From contig JAUVKG010000074.1 in assembly GCA_030596365.1 (NCBI GenBank), forward strand, positions 1-9,620: 9,620 nt of DNA. Direction: 5' to 3'. Origin of the DNA: Chlamydiota bacterium. Lineage in GTDB: Bacteria; Auribacterota; UBA3054; B51-G9. This document shows positions 1 to 6,455 of this stretch, piece by piece. The notes beneath the pieces were generated by a model. It saw only the letters and a program-made list of their open reading frames with translations, did no database searches and was not told the origin of the DNA. Made by a program: the position numbers and the translations under genes. Numbering within the stretch: the first letter of the stretch is position 1; every line of letters begins with the position of its first letter.

Positions 1-507
1 GTCACCTGAAGAACCACCGTCATCGGGGTTGAATCTTGCAGAAGATAATGGCCCAAAATATATAGAGTCACCGGAATCTAAAGTGAATCTGTAAACATGG
101 TAATCACCATCTGTTTGAGTTGGTAACGCATCGCCTGAAATACCGGGATATATATTTTCGCTACCACTAATTCTTGGGAGAAATCTCATATAACCACGAC
201 CCGAACCGGAGTCATATTTCATTCTTGTTTCAATTATGGTTCCGACGTTGAATTCAAAGCTTTGCCCTCTTGCCATATGAGGATAACCGCCAATATGAGT
301 ACCGTTAAAAGCTCCTCCGCTTACAGAGGGACTACCTATTTCAGCGAAGTCCCAACCATCATAATTTCCATCGGTATTGAATTCGCCCATACTGGTATAA
401 GTATCTAAAGAAGTCGATGGGTCTAATTCAGAAGAATAAGCCATTACATTAACAGATAGAAAGAAAGTTGAAACAACGGCAGCTAATATTAATTTTTGTT
501 TTTTCAT
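1..507 (-). CDS. Secreted beta-sandwich-like protein, C-terminus beyond window (partial)
   Basis: The reading frame is open for 169 codons from an ATG at 507 to the window edge, so the 3' end is missing. The N-terminus is a clear Sec signal peptide: basic MKKQK, a hydrophobic stretch, then probable cleavage after VMA near residue 23. The mature part reads GEFNTDGNYDGW near residue 40, then Gly/Ser-rich strands, an IIETRMKYDSGSGRG segment, TDGDYHVYRFTL near residue 136 and RFNPDDGG near residue 158. I recognise this order (NTDGxxxGW, then ExRxK, then TDGxYHxYRF, then RxxPxDG) as a jelly-roll module common in secreted proteins of PVC-group polysaccharide degraders; its ligand is unknown to me. 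It starts 53 bp after the DUF4038 gene, so the two are probably co-transcribed. There is no Shine-Dalgarno sequence; the start is chosen because the signal peptide begins there. A catalytic domain or PEP-CTERM tail could lie beyond the edge. Confidence 0.8.
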   Translation of the reverse strand, partial: MKKQKLILAAVVSTFFLSVNVMAYSSELDPSTSLDTYTSMGEFNTDGNYDGWDFAEIGSPSVSGGAFNGTHIGGYPHMARGQSFEFNVGTIIETRMKYDSGSGRGYMRFLPRISGSENIYPGISGDALPTQTDGDYHVYRFTLDSGDSIYFGPLSSARFNPDDGGSSGD

Positions 508-560
508 AAGTTTTTAATGGTTTGTGTTAAATAATTTAAATTGGTTTTTGAATTTATTTA
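508..560 (-). other. Short intergenic gap, probable operon junction
   Basis: These 53 AT-rich bases separate the stop of the DUF4038 gene from the ATG of the partial gene on the same strand. I see no strong promoter, no hairpin with a T-run and no Shine-Dalgarno sequence. The last bases before the start (CCATTAAAAACTT) resemble those before the DUF4038 gene (CCAATAAAATAACTT). Co-transcription is the simplest reading. Confidence 0.5.
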
Positions 561-2786
561 TTAATTCTTTTTCCTTAAATAATAAATGATAAATGATAAA
601 TAATAAATGATAAATAAACACGGTTCAGGTATTATAACTCCCCATCTTATTTCATCAAGATCTCCCTGGAATAAACGGGTAGGACCAAAGAAATCAGAGC
701 CGATAATAACATCGGTGAATGCGGGTGCTAATAAGCCTGTTGCCGATGAGGTGTCGGTTACATAACCTTCGCCCTCGTTACCAACAACAACTTTCAGATT
801 ATTATTTGACGCTGAGAAACTCAGATGATACCAAACATTTGGATTAAGAACTTTAGTTGACGAAAAGAAATGGGGATTACCTGCAGCATCGTAAACTAAC
901 ATCATTACCTTTCCGTATGTATCATCACCTGTATTTTGAAGATAAGCTTTCACCGGATATGACCAGAACATTCCCGCGTAATTATCACCTGAAGCAGGAG
1001 GTAATCCATTAAACCTGAAACTCAAATCAAGGTCCAAATTATCACCACCAAACCATGCATTTGTAATACGTATTGTATCGGCCCCGTCAAATTCAAGGTA
1101 ATCTCCACTATAAGGTGAATTAGTCTTAAAAGTCGGTAGTGTGGAATTATCTATACCAATATCCCAATTGTTGGAGGTGTTAAGAATAGGCGCTACAGCC
1201 GGTCGGCCGCTTGAATTGTCATCCGGAGTAATTAAGCAGTTAGCAGCTCCATCAGGCCACAAATTTGTGACAACATCATCGCAATGTAAAAGACCGCGAT
1301 TGTATAGATTGTCAGTGTAAGGATCTACCGGTTCAGGCGGAGTTGCTTCTCCACCTAATACAAGGATATAATCGTTGCCATTAGCAGCGCTGCCCGGAGG
1401 GTCAAACTCTGCAATAGCAGCACCTGATCCGCTTGGAACATCAGAACCAGCGCTGCTCCAAGCACCTGAGCGCGGATCAAACCAGCGGGCAGTCATTGTT
1501 GGCCCTGCGAGAAGGCTCATTTTCACACGAATATTACGACCGTTTGCGGAATAAATCATAGCGTTATCGCCATTGGATGTGCGTGTGGCAACAATGCAGG
1601 TTGAAAACATACCTTCACTTCCTGTCATTGAACCTTTATCTCCGTCAATTATAGACTGGTCAGGAATTCTGGTTAAAAACTGCTCGTCAGTTACTGAGGT
1701 CATTAAAGTTAAAATATGCTGCATATCATTGGCACCGGGAGCGTTCAAAGCACTTTGCCAAGCTCCACTATCAAAATCCCATATACTCATGTGACCGTAT
1801 GTCTGTCCAAACCCACCTGCGAAAACAGTTTGATAAGCCTGGAAACGACATTGCCAATCACCGTAAGTTCCATCTGTTTTCACACGCCCTTCATACCCAC
1901 CCTCAAAGAGCCAGGTTGCTTTTGCAGGAGATAAAGCATAATCAGCATTTATTCTATTTATTTGATCGCTTGGCTGATCCTGGGTTGAGTTAAAAGCCAT
2001 GTAGGCATCACTAGGAAAATAGTGAGAAGAACTTTCTGCCCATTTCGGTGGATGATAACTAATTAATAATGTGCTGTAATCTGCATTACCATCGTTGTTA
2101 TTAACTCCATTAACTCCATCGGCTACGCCTTCAGCCATTTTACGAAAATTTGGTTTATAATCTGTATATTTATCAGGAATACAATCTCCACCCATCATCC
2201 AGATAATATTTTTTTTATTTTTATATCTATCTCCTATCCAGCGACCGTATTGATATGCAACAGAAAGATTATCAAACAGACGATCAGCGGATCCGCCTAC
2301 TACACGATTTTTCCCCCAAGCCGGTAACAAAATCACATATTGATCCTTAGATTCAGCTAAGTCGATTATATAATCCAAATGATCCCAATAATCATATTCA
2401 GTAGAGTTGTTCGGATCGTTGCCTGCTGTTACAATCGGCTGAAGTGGATCATATTTGCCACTAACAATCACAAATGGCTGATCACCATAAGCATTAGGAA
2501 TATTCGGGGCTCCAACTCCTTCCCAAGCACCAAACGCAACTGTTGCAATCGTATTGAATTTCTGATTCTTACGAGTTTGAAGATAAGTTTCAACATCTGT
2601 TCGATTTAAGACCCAAGGCATTTCCCATCCGGTATCGACGTTTGGAAAAAACGGGGTGCCGTCTTCGTGAACTAAAAAGCGGTTGTTTGAGCTTACACTT
2701 ATACTGTCTAATGCAGCTGTAAGATCAGTAGCGCTTATTAAGAAAAAGGAATTTAGTAGTACGATACAAGCAAGTAAATTTTTCAT
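561..2786 (-). CDS. Secreted DUF4038 (GH140/apiosidase-like) glycosidase with LamG-like domain and PEP-CTERM anchor
   Basis: This is a predicted secreted glycoside hydrolase held at the cell surface. Residues 1-20 form a signal peptide. About residues 30-380 match the DUF4038 TIM-barrel family (GH140-like): FLVHEDGTPFF near 37, DTGW at 51-54, NIIWMMGGD ending at Asp201 and WLFEGGYEG with Glu295. By analogy with the characterised apiosidase, Asp201 and Glu295 are the likely catalytic pair. Residues 400-477 look like the small beta domain that often follows DUF4038 (annotated 'collagen-binding of collagenase'), with ARWFDPRSG at 433-440. Residues 495-717 resemble a LamG/concanavalin-like lectin fold (YLEFDGADTIRI, NVWYHLSFS, GDLDEIRWG). 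The tail has IIPEP at 718-722, a hydrophobic stretch and RKKN: a PEP-CTERM signal. GH140 acts on apiose in rhamnogalacturonan-II, but DUF4038 is broad, so the substrate is inferred. The start is set by the signal peptide; there is no Shine-Dalgarno sequence. Confidence 0.88.
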   Translation of the reverse strand: MKNLLACIVLLNSFFLISATDLTAALDSISVSSNNRFLVHEDGTPFFPNVDTGWEMPWVLNRTDVETYLQTRKNQKFNTIATVAFGAWEGVGAPNIPNAYGDQPFVIVSGKYDPLQPIVTAGNDPNNSTEYDYWDHLDYIIDLAESKDQYVILLPAWGKNRVVGGSADRLFDNLSVAYQYGRWIGDRYKNKKNIIWMMGGDCIPDKYTDYKPNFRKMAEGVADGVNGVNNNDGNADYSTLLISYHPPKWAESSSHYFPSDAYMAFNSTQDQPSDQINRINADYALSPAKATWLFEGGYEGRVKTDGTYGDWQCRFQAYQTVFAGGFGQTYGHMSIWDFDSGAWQSALNAPGANDMQHILTLMTSVTDEQFLTRIPDQSIIDGDKGSMTGSEGMFSTCIVATRTSNGDNAMIYSANGRNIRVKMSLLAGPTMTARWFDPRSGAWSSAGSDVPSGSGAAIAEFDPPGSAANGNDYILVLGGEATPPEPVDPYTDNLYNRGLLHCDDVVTNLWPDGAANCLITPDDNSSGRPAVAPILNTSNNWDIGIDNSTLPTFKTNSPYSGDYLEFDGADTIRITNAWFGGDNLDLDLSFRFNGLPPASGDNYAGMFWSYPVKAYLQNTGDDTYGKVMMLVYDAAGNPHFFSSTKVLNPNVWYHLSFSASNNNLKVVVGNEGEGYVTDTSSATGLLAPAFTDVIIGSDFFGPTRLFQGDLDEIRWGVIIPEPCLFIIYYLSFIIYYLRKKN
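577..618. repeat. Six-unit heptanucleotide array inside the PEP-CTERM coding end
   Basis: On the plus strand the units are AAATAAT, AAATGAT, AAATGAT, AAATAAT, AAATGAT, AAATAAA, with no spacer. Three heptads make a 21-bp unit, so on the coding strand they give two copies of a seven-residue block: FIIYYLS then FIIYYLR. The array supplies most of the hydrophobic segment of the PEP-CTERM anchor of the DUF4038 protein. Confidence 0.9.
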
Positions 2787-2797
2787 AAGTTATTTTA

Positions 2798-2832
2798 TTG
2801 GTTGTTGGTTATTCGTTAACTATTAACTATTT
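2798..2832. repeat. Degenerate heptad array in the 5' leader of the DUF4038 gene
   Basis: Five adjacent 7-bp units read TTGGTTG, TTGGTTA, TTCGTTA, ACTATTA, ACTATTT on the plus strand. Neighbouring units share most bases, and the array drifts from a TTGGTTA type to an ACTATTA type. It falls between the proposed promoter and the start codon, so it would be transcribed as leader RNA. Confidence 0.6.
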
Positions 2833-2837
2833 TCTTA

Positions 2838-2866
2838 ATTATAACATATAAAAATCACAAAATCTA
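2838..2866 (-). promoter_or_regulatory. Probable extended -10 promoter of the DUF4038 gene
   Basis: On the minus strand, TATGTTATAAT places a perfect -10 (TATAAT, 2838-2843) behind a TG extension (TGn). The -35 at a 17-bp spacing is weak (TAGATT, 2861-2866). Transcription would begin about 45 bases before the ATG. The TATGnTATAAT form is the same as in the stronger promoter of the 969-residue gene. Confidence 0.5.
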
Positions 2867-3015
2867 TAACGATTTGGTTTTCTTTTATACTATTTGATGA
2901 CGTAATTGATTTTTGCTTGATCAGAGCACTCTCGAAAAGGACGGTACATTTTATTCGATAAACGACACAAAACGAAGATTATAATCAACCTTTTTCGTTG
3001 GTGAACGTTGTAGCA

Positions 3016-3033
3016 CGTTACTTCGTTGCTGTC
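3016..3033 (+). repeat. Copy of the CGTTACTTCGTTGCTGTC dispersed repeat
   Basis: This 18-bp sequence occurs here on the plus strand and as an exact reverse complement at 6583-6600. Its first 12 bases also occur at 6490-6501. The flank before it (GAACGTTGTAGCA) is a diverged form of the flank of the other copies (GAACGTGAGTACAG), so the homology extends beyond the exact match. Confidence 0.75.
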
Positions 3034-3037
3034 ACAT

Positions 3038-3054
3038 AAAAGTTTTAAACTTTT
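3038..3054. repeat. AT-rich perfect palindrome
   Basis: AAAAGTTT and AAACTTTT are exact reverse complements around a single T at 3046. It directly follows the dispersed repeat at 3016-3033. It is far from any gene end in the reading direction, so I do not call it a terminator. Confidence 0.6.
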
Positions 3055-3105
3055 AATTTATAGTTATACTTTTTATTTATGGGGTTTTAATTGTTTCTTT
3101 TTCTT

Positions 3106-3121
3106 CTTTGCGGGCTTAGCG
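3106..3121 (+). repeat. CTTTGCGNGCTTAGCG dispersed repeat, copy 1
   Basis: CTTTGCGGGCTTAGCG here is identical to 6456-6471 and differs by one base from 9563-9578. All three copies are intergenic and on the plus strand. After this copy the sequence runs AGCTTCGCGTGATAAAT, unlike the longer homology shared by the other two. Confidence 0.8.
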
Positions 3122-3180
3122 AGCTTCGCGTGATAAATCTTCTAATTAATAAATAATTAATTATAAATTACTATTTGACG

Positions 3181-3236
3181 CTTGACCCAGGCATCCGCCG
3201 GGCACGCGTTTGACCCAGGCATCCGCCGGGCACGCG
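3181..3236. repeat. Two tandem 28-bp GC-rich units, each with a bulged hairpin
   Basis: Units 3181-3208 and 3209-3236 differ only at their first base (C or T). The YTTGAC at each unit start also appears just before (3174) and just after (3237) the array. On the minus strand each unit folds as CCCGGC, loop GGAT, GCC-T-GGG with a bulged T. The array begins about 25 bp past the stop of the 969-residue gene but has no following T-run, so intrinsic termination is doubtful. Related hairpins are at 6626-6642 and 7038-7054. Confidence 0.85.
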
Positions 3237-3260
3237 CTTGACAACAATCCATAATTTTTA

Positions 3261-6170
3261 TCACGCACGTTTTCGCATTCTCATGATGTAGTGTGTGGCC
3301 AACAATCCAATAATCCAAATCCCTGTTCCCGGTTCAGGTATCGCATCTCCTGTCCAGCTTTTGTACATCAAAGCTTCTATACCGCTGGCAGGATTAGAGG
3401 TGTGAAATCTGAAATAAATTTCATTTTCCGGTTGGCCTAAAACATATAAAGCCGGGGCGGAGGGATTTTCGCCATGTCCATCAGCTGTTCCTGTATATGG
3501 GTTATAGCTCACAATATTTTTAGTATTATTAGACGTTCCGGCGTCAAAAATATTATACCAGTCAGCACAATTTGTAGAAACATCAATTTTATATTCATTT
3601 TCTACTTCAAAGCTGTATGATTCTGTATCTATTATGTTGTTGATATTAAAGAGATAAACAAAATAATTATGGTTGTTTACCAAACGTGTTCTATTGCCAT
3701 CAGGAGTTATGTATATTTGTGAAAAAGTATTTTCCCATATAAACGGGAGTTCATCTTCAGTTGCGGCATTAACTACCGCTTGTGTTAGAACCGGATGATT
3801 TACAATCCAGAACTCCATCACATTTCCTCCCCAGCCATCTGCTGTTGTATTATCGCCAACCCCGACATAAATAAGATTATCATCTGTTTTTGCTAAAACA
3901 TTGGAAAGCGGTATCGCGAGATGAAAATTAGTTGAAACAATGCCGGTAGTATTGCTTACAGCTATATCTTTTGTTGAAAACATATAGTTTGTTGAAACCC
4001 AAAGATAAAAGTTTCCGTTTAACCTTGTATGCAACGTACAATCATCCTCGCCGTCCGGTAAGTCAAATTTATATGATAATCTACGTGATGCATCGGCAAA
4101 TCTACCGTAATTTTCACGGTCACTTGTGGTGTCTTTAGTGAAAAGGAATTGCTGATCACCCCAAAGTCCGCTTGAATCAGGTTCGTTGCCCCCACCGAAG
4201 AAAGCCGGATAACCCCTCTTTGTAATAAGCGCGTTCCATGCACGGCTGCCCCATCCACCGCTTGTTTCCGCGTCAGCGAATTTAACATAAATATTATTTG
4301 CCGGCAGAAGGGGAGATAGATCAAAGTAATATGGCGCCATATTTGTTATTCCTTTATGGAACCAATTTAAGTTTTTTGTATCCGGTGATGGTGTCAATAA
4401 AGACGGATCAGGAGTAAAAGGTGTTGTCCAGGTAGTTCCATCATTAGAAAGTTCTATGGAATATTGATTATCAACTTGTAAAACATACCATGCCTGAGTA
4501 TCCGAAGGATCCATAGGATATTTCATAACGAATGAGCTGGTTCCATCGATAAATGTAGCTTTTCTACCTGTTGAACTAATTCCTCTGTTCGGGTACAAAG
4601 CAGACGGCCCGGTTTGAGGGAAAGTCCCGGAATAGTGATAATATTGTTCACCAATAGCACCCGGTAATTCAACATCAAAATAATGCCATACAGGATAAAT
4701 AGTATTAAGTTTTGAATCCGGATTTGGAGGTGTAGTTATTGTGATCCTCTTTAATACTCCGCCCCATCCATCAGTAGGATCAGAATCAGACATTTTCAAG
4801 AAGAAAACATTTTCCCGACCGTCAAAATCAGGACTTACAAGGCAGGGGATACCCGATTGAGCACCATATCCTTCTGTCTCACCTGTAAAAGGATGAAAAA
4901 CCAGATCTTGAGCGGTAGCGGTTGTATGGTCCGTCGGACCAATAAAAAGGTCAACCCAATCTACTCCATTTGAGGAACCTTGAAATTTATATTCTGCAGC
5001 GGTGCTTATATTGATATATGCAGAGTCAGTGGCATCTTTACCGAGATTGAATCTATATGTAACAAAATAATCCAGATCAGTAAAACGAAACTGCGCGCCG
5101 CCATGTAATTTAGAATTATAATTTTCCCAAAGAAAACCGGCTTCTATTTCATCAGTCGGCTTGAAAGTTTTACCTAATGCCGGGATTTGAGAAGCAATCC
5201 AAAAATTTTTCAGATCTCCTCCAAAGCCGTCGGAAGGATCGCTGTCACCAACCCGGAAATATATTACATTATCTAATGTTTGTGTAAGAAGAGGTTTAAG
5301 ATCTATTTTAAGCAATTGTTCGCTGAGATCATCGGGAATGTTTTCCGCGTAGTAGAAAACGTTTGAAAAATCCCAGTCAGTAGAAATCTCAATTGTGTAT
5401 TCATTTTTTATTTGTGCCATCAAATAGCAATCATCGTTATCATCCGGAAGATCAAATTTGTAAACAAATACATTGGTAGGATACCAATTACCATCAGCAA
5501 AACGACCATTGGCTTCTCTGTCGGAAGTTTGATATTTTCTAAATAAAAACTGCTGGTCACCTGCATAAAGTTGTGAATCAGGCTCGCCGCCGCCGGCATA
5601 GAATATCGGGTAACAACGTTCGGTTATTAATGCATTTAAAACACGTGCGCCGCCGGGATCATTTGTAGTGTTATCACTAAACCTGACATATAAATAATCT
5701 GCAGGGAGAAAGCTTTCCAAATCTAAATAATAAGGGGACATGTTTTTGGCAGGACCTTTATCTGTCCAGTTATAATTTCCCGTCGCCGAAAGAACAGTAG
5801 TCCAATTTGCATTATCATTTGACATTTCAACTTTAAAATTTCCGTCTATCTGTAGAATGTACCAGCCGTTTGAAGGTAATATGCTGACATCGTATCTAAA
5901 AATCCCATTGGAATCTGCGTCAAATAACATACTCCAGCGTTGATTGGAACCTATACCACGATTGCACAGCAAAGTTCCAGGATCAACGTATTCGACTTCT
6001 CCTGAAAAATAAAATGGATCAATACCGAGATTACCGAGAGCATCATCAAAATAATGCCATGTAAGATAAGCGGTACTATAATTGAATTCATTTTGCGCGG
6101 TAGCTGATTTTGTGGTTAACAGTAAAATAACTATTACGGACATTCCACAGATGAGTTTAAAAGTTTTCAT
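3261..6170 (-). CDS. Large secreted PEP-CTERM protein built of tandem beta-rich repeats, function unknown
   Basis: I do not recognise a named family. Residues 1-25 are a signal peptide with a good ATA|QN cleavage site. The body is two tandem halves (about 34-480 and 491-940), each of three units of about 150 residues. Units share a core: a tyrosine-rich strand, an IExSxDxxxW strand (IELSNDGTTW at 572-581, VEMSNDNANW at 114-123), a YxFDLxPLLP-like stretch and an aromatic-rich strand followed by SDxxxxDGWGG (residues 461-471 are clearest). The sixth unit has lost the GWGG signature. The halves match position by position, e.g. NALIT(E/K)R, GDQQFLF, SDRE(A/N), GRFAD and KFDLPD. The tail has AIPEPG at 943-948, a hydrophobic segment and RMRKRA: a PEP-CTERM signal. 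I see no catalytic motif; Asp/Gly-rich loops suggest calcium or glycan binding, which is inference. It could be an adhesin, a glycan-binding or an S-layer-like protein. The start lacks a Shine-Dalgarno sequence but fits the signal peptide and promoter. Confidence 0.85.
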   Translation of the reverse strand: MKTFKLICGMSVIVILLLTTKSATAQNEFNYSTAYLTWHYFDDALGNLGIDPFYFSGEVEYVDPGTLLCNRGIGSNQRWSMLFDADSNGIFRYDVSILPSNGWYILQIDGNFKVEMSNDNANWTTVLSATGNYNWTDKGPAKNMSPYYLDLESFLPADYLYVRFSDNTTNDPGGARVLNALITERCYPIFYAGGGEPDSQLYAGDQQFLFRKYQTSDREANGRFADGNWYPTNVFVYKFDLPDDNDDCYLMAQIKNEYTIEISTDWDFSNVFYYAENIPDDLSEQLLKIDLKPLLTQTLDNVIYFRVGDSDPSDGFGGDLKNFWIASQIPALGKTFKPTDEIEAGFLWENYNSKLHGGAQFRFTDLDYFVTYRFNLGKDATDSAYINISTAAEYKFQGSSNGVDWVDLFIGPTDHTTATAQDLVFHPFTGETEGYGAQSGIPCLVSPDFDGRENVFFLKMSDSDPTDGWGGVLKRITITTPPNPDSKLNTIYPVWHYFDVELPGAIGEQYYHYSGTFPQTGPSALYPNRGISSTGRKATFIDGTSSFVMKYPMDPSDTQAWYVLQVDNQYSIELSNDGTTWTTPFTPDPSLLTPSPDTKNLNWFHKGITNMAPYYFDLSPLLPANNIYVKFADAETSGGWGSRAWNALITKRGYPAFFGGGNEPDSSGLWGDQQFLFTKDTTSDRENYGRFADASRRLSYKFDLPDGEDDCTLHTRLNGNFYLWVSTNYMFSTKDIAVSNTTGIVSTNFHLAIPLSNVLAKTDDNLIYVGVGDNTTADGWGGNVMEFWIVNHPVLTQAVVNAATEDELPFIWENTFSQIYITPDGNRTRLVNNHNYFVYLFNINNIIDTESYSFEVENEYKIDVSTNCADWYNIFDAGTSNNTKNIVSYNPYTGTADGHGENPSAPALYVLGQPENEIYFRFHTSNPASGIEALMYKSWTGDAIPEPGTGIWIIGLLATHYIMRMRKRA
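3351..4700 (-). repeat. Second half of the internal duplication (residues about 491-940)
   Basis: This DNA encodes the second set of three beta-rich units of the 969-residue protein. It is paralogous to 4731-6071, with a conserved order of shared words: WHYFD, NRGI, NALIT, GGGxEPDS, GDQQFLF, GRFAD, KFDLPD, WEN, PxTGxxxGxG. The similarity is clear in protein but diverged in DNA, so the duplication is old. Edges are approximate. Confidence 0.8.
4731..6071 (-). repeat. First half of the internal duplication (residues about 34-480)
   Basis: This DNA encodes the first set of three beta-rich units of the 969-residue protein, each closing with an aromatic strand and an Asp/Gly-rich loop (SDNTTNDPGGA, GDSDPSDGFGG, SDSDPTDGWGG). 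It pairs with 3351-4700. Edges are approximate. Confidence 0.8.
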
Positions 6171-6230
6171 TATAAAGATTGCGGATATTAGCTTAATTTA
6201 TTAAAGATTTTTTTTGAATACTATTATAAT

Positions 6231-6259
6231 ATTATATCATAGAAATCAGGAAAAGTCAA
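6231..6259 (-). promoter_or_regulatory. Near-consensus sigma-70-type promoter of the 969-residue gene
   Basis: On the minus strand, TTGACT (6254-6259) is followed by exactly 17 bases and then TATAAT (6231-6236), preceded by TG in the extended -10 position (TATGATATAAT). The -35 matches the consensus at five of six bases and the -10 at all six. Transcription would start near 6224, giving a leader of about 54 AT-rich bases without a Shine-Dalgarno sequence. Confidence 0.8.
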
Positions 6260-6303
6260 ACGACAGCAAATATTTGCACAGCATAATTCTTTTAACCACA
6301 ACT

Positions 6304-6339
6304 TGTCCCGAGGCCGAAGGCGCTTGTGGATAAGGGACA
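6304..6339. repeat. TGTCCC / GGGACA inverted repeat with internal GCC-GAA-GGC hairpin
   Basis: TGTCCC (6304-6309) and GGGACA (6334-6339) are exact reverse complements. Between them GCC-GAA-GGC (6313-6321) can form a small inner hairpin. It lies upstream of the 969-residue gene's promoter, about 45 bases from the -35. No T-run follows on either strand, so a terminator role is not supported. Confidence 0.5.
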
Positions 6340-6405
6340 TAAGTAAACATAAGTTTTCTAATTTAATTATTAATATAATTTAAATTCATTTCGCCACTAA
6401 GGTGG

Positions 6406-6448
6406 TACACTATTCAACTGAAATGCCGATACACTTTTAAAGTGACAT
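6406..6448 (-). mobile_element. Possible remnant end of an IS21-like insertion sequence
   Basis: Two 19-bp units, 6406-6424 (TACACTATTCAACTGAAAT) and 6430-6448 (TACACTTTTAAAGTGACAT), match at 15 to 16 positions with a 24-bp period. Read from the minus strand the pair opens with TGTCACTTTAAAAGTGTA. A TGTCA start followed by repeated GTGTA-type transposase-binding sites is what I know of IS21-family ends. No transposase gene and no second end are visible, so at most this is a solo relic. Confidence 0.3.
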
Positions 6449-6455
6449 AAACATT

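Larger units (their letters stand above)
2787..3260. other. Intergenic region between the 969-residue and DUF4038 genes
   Basis: No gene is visible on either strand in these 474 AT-rich bases. Nearest the DUF4038 start lie a degenerate heptad array and a promoter-like extended -10. The middle holds palindromic pieces: GATTATAATC at 2977-2986, an AACGAA/TTCGTT inverted pair at 2971-2999, an 18-bp match to the 6583-6600 repeat at 3016-3033, and an AT palindrome at 3038-3054. A CTTTGCGGGCTTAGCG repeat is at 3106-3121 and two GC-rich 28-bp tandem units are at 3181-3236, next to the stop of the 969-residue gene. Confidence 0.8.

Noticed and set aside
1573..2609. Several plus-strand open frames of 64 to 76 codons.
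   Set aside because: All lie opposite the DUF4038 gene, and their products show no domain, signal peptide or sensible composition.
2766..2786. Lipobox-like LLAC at residues 4-7 of the DUF4038 protein.
   Set aside because: The cysteine at position 7 leaves no room for a hydrophobic region before it, so a lipoprotein signal is unlikely; a normal signal peptide fits better.
2939..2960. GGACGGTACATTTTATTCG recalls a repeat I associate with IS200-like transposases.
   Set aside because: It occurs once in the window, and the resemblance rests on memory alone, too weak for a feature.
3186..3230. GC-rich hairpins just past the 969-residue gene as an intrinsic terminator.
   Set aside because: No T-run follows the hairpins on the minus strand, and the same element occurs at other sites not at gene ends.
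4019..4324. Minus-strand open frame of 101 codons in another frame inside the 969-residue gene.
   Set aside because: It is fully covered by the long repeat-protein frame, whose domain similarity between halves proves it is the coding one.
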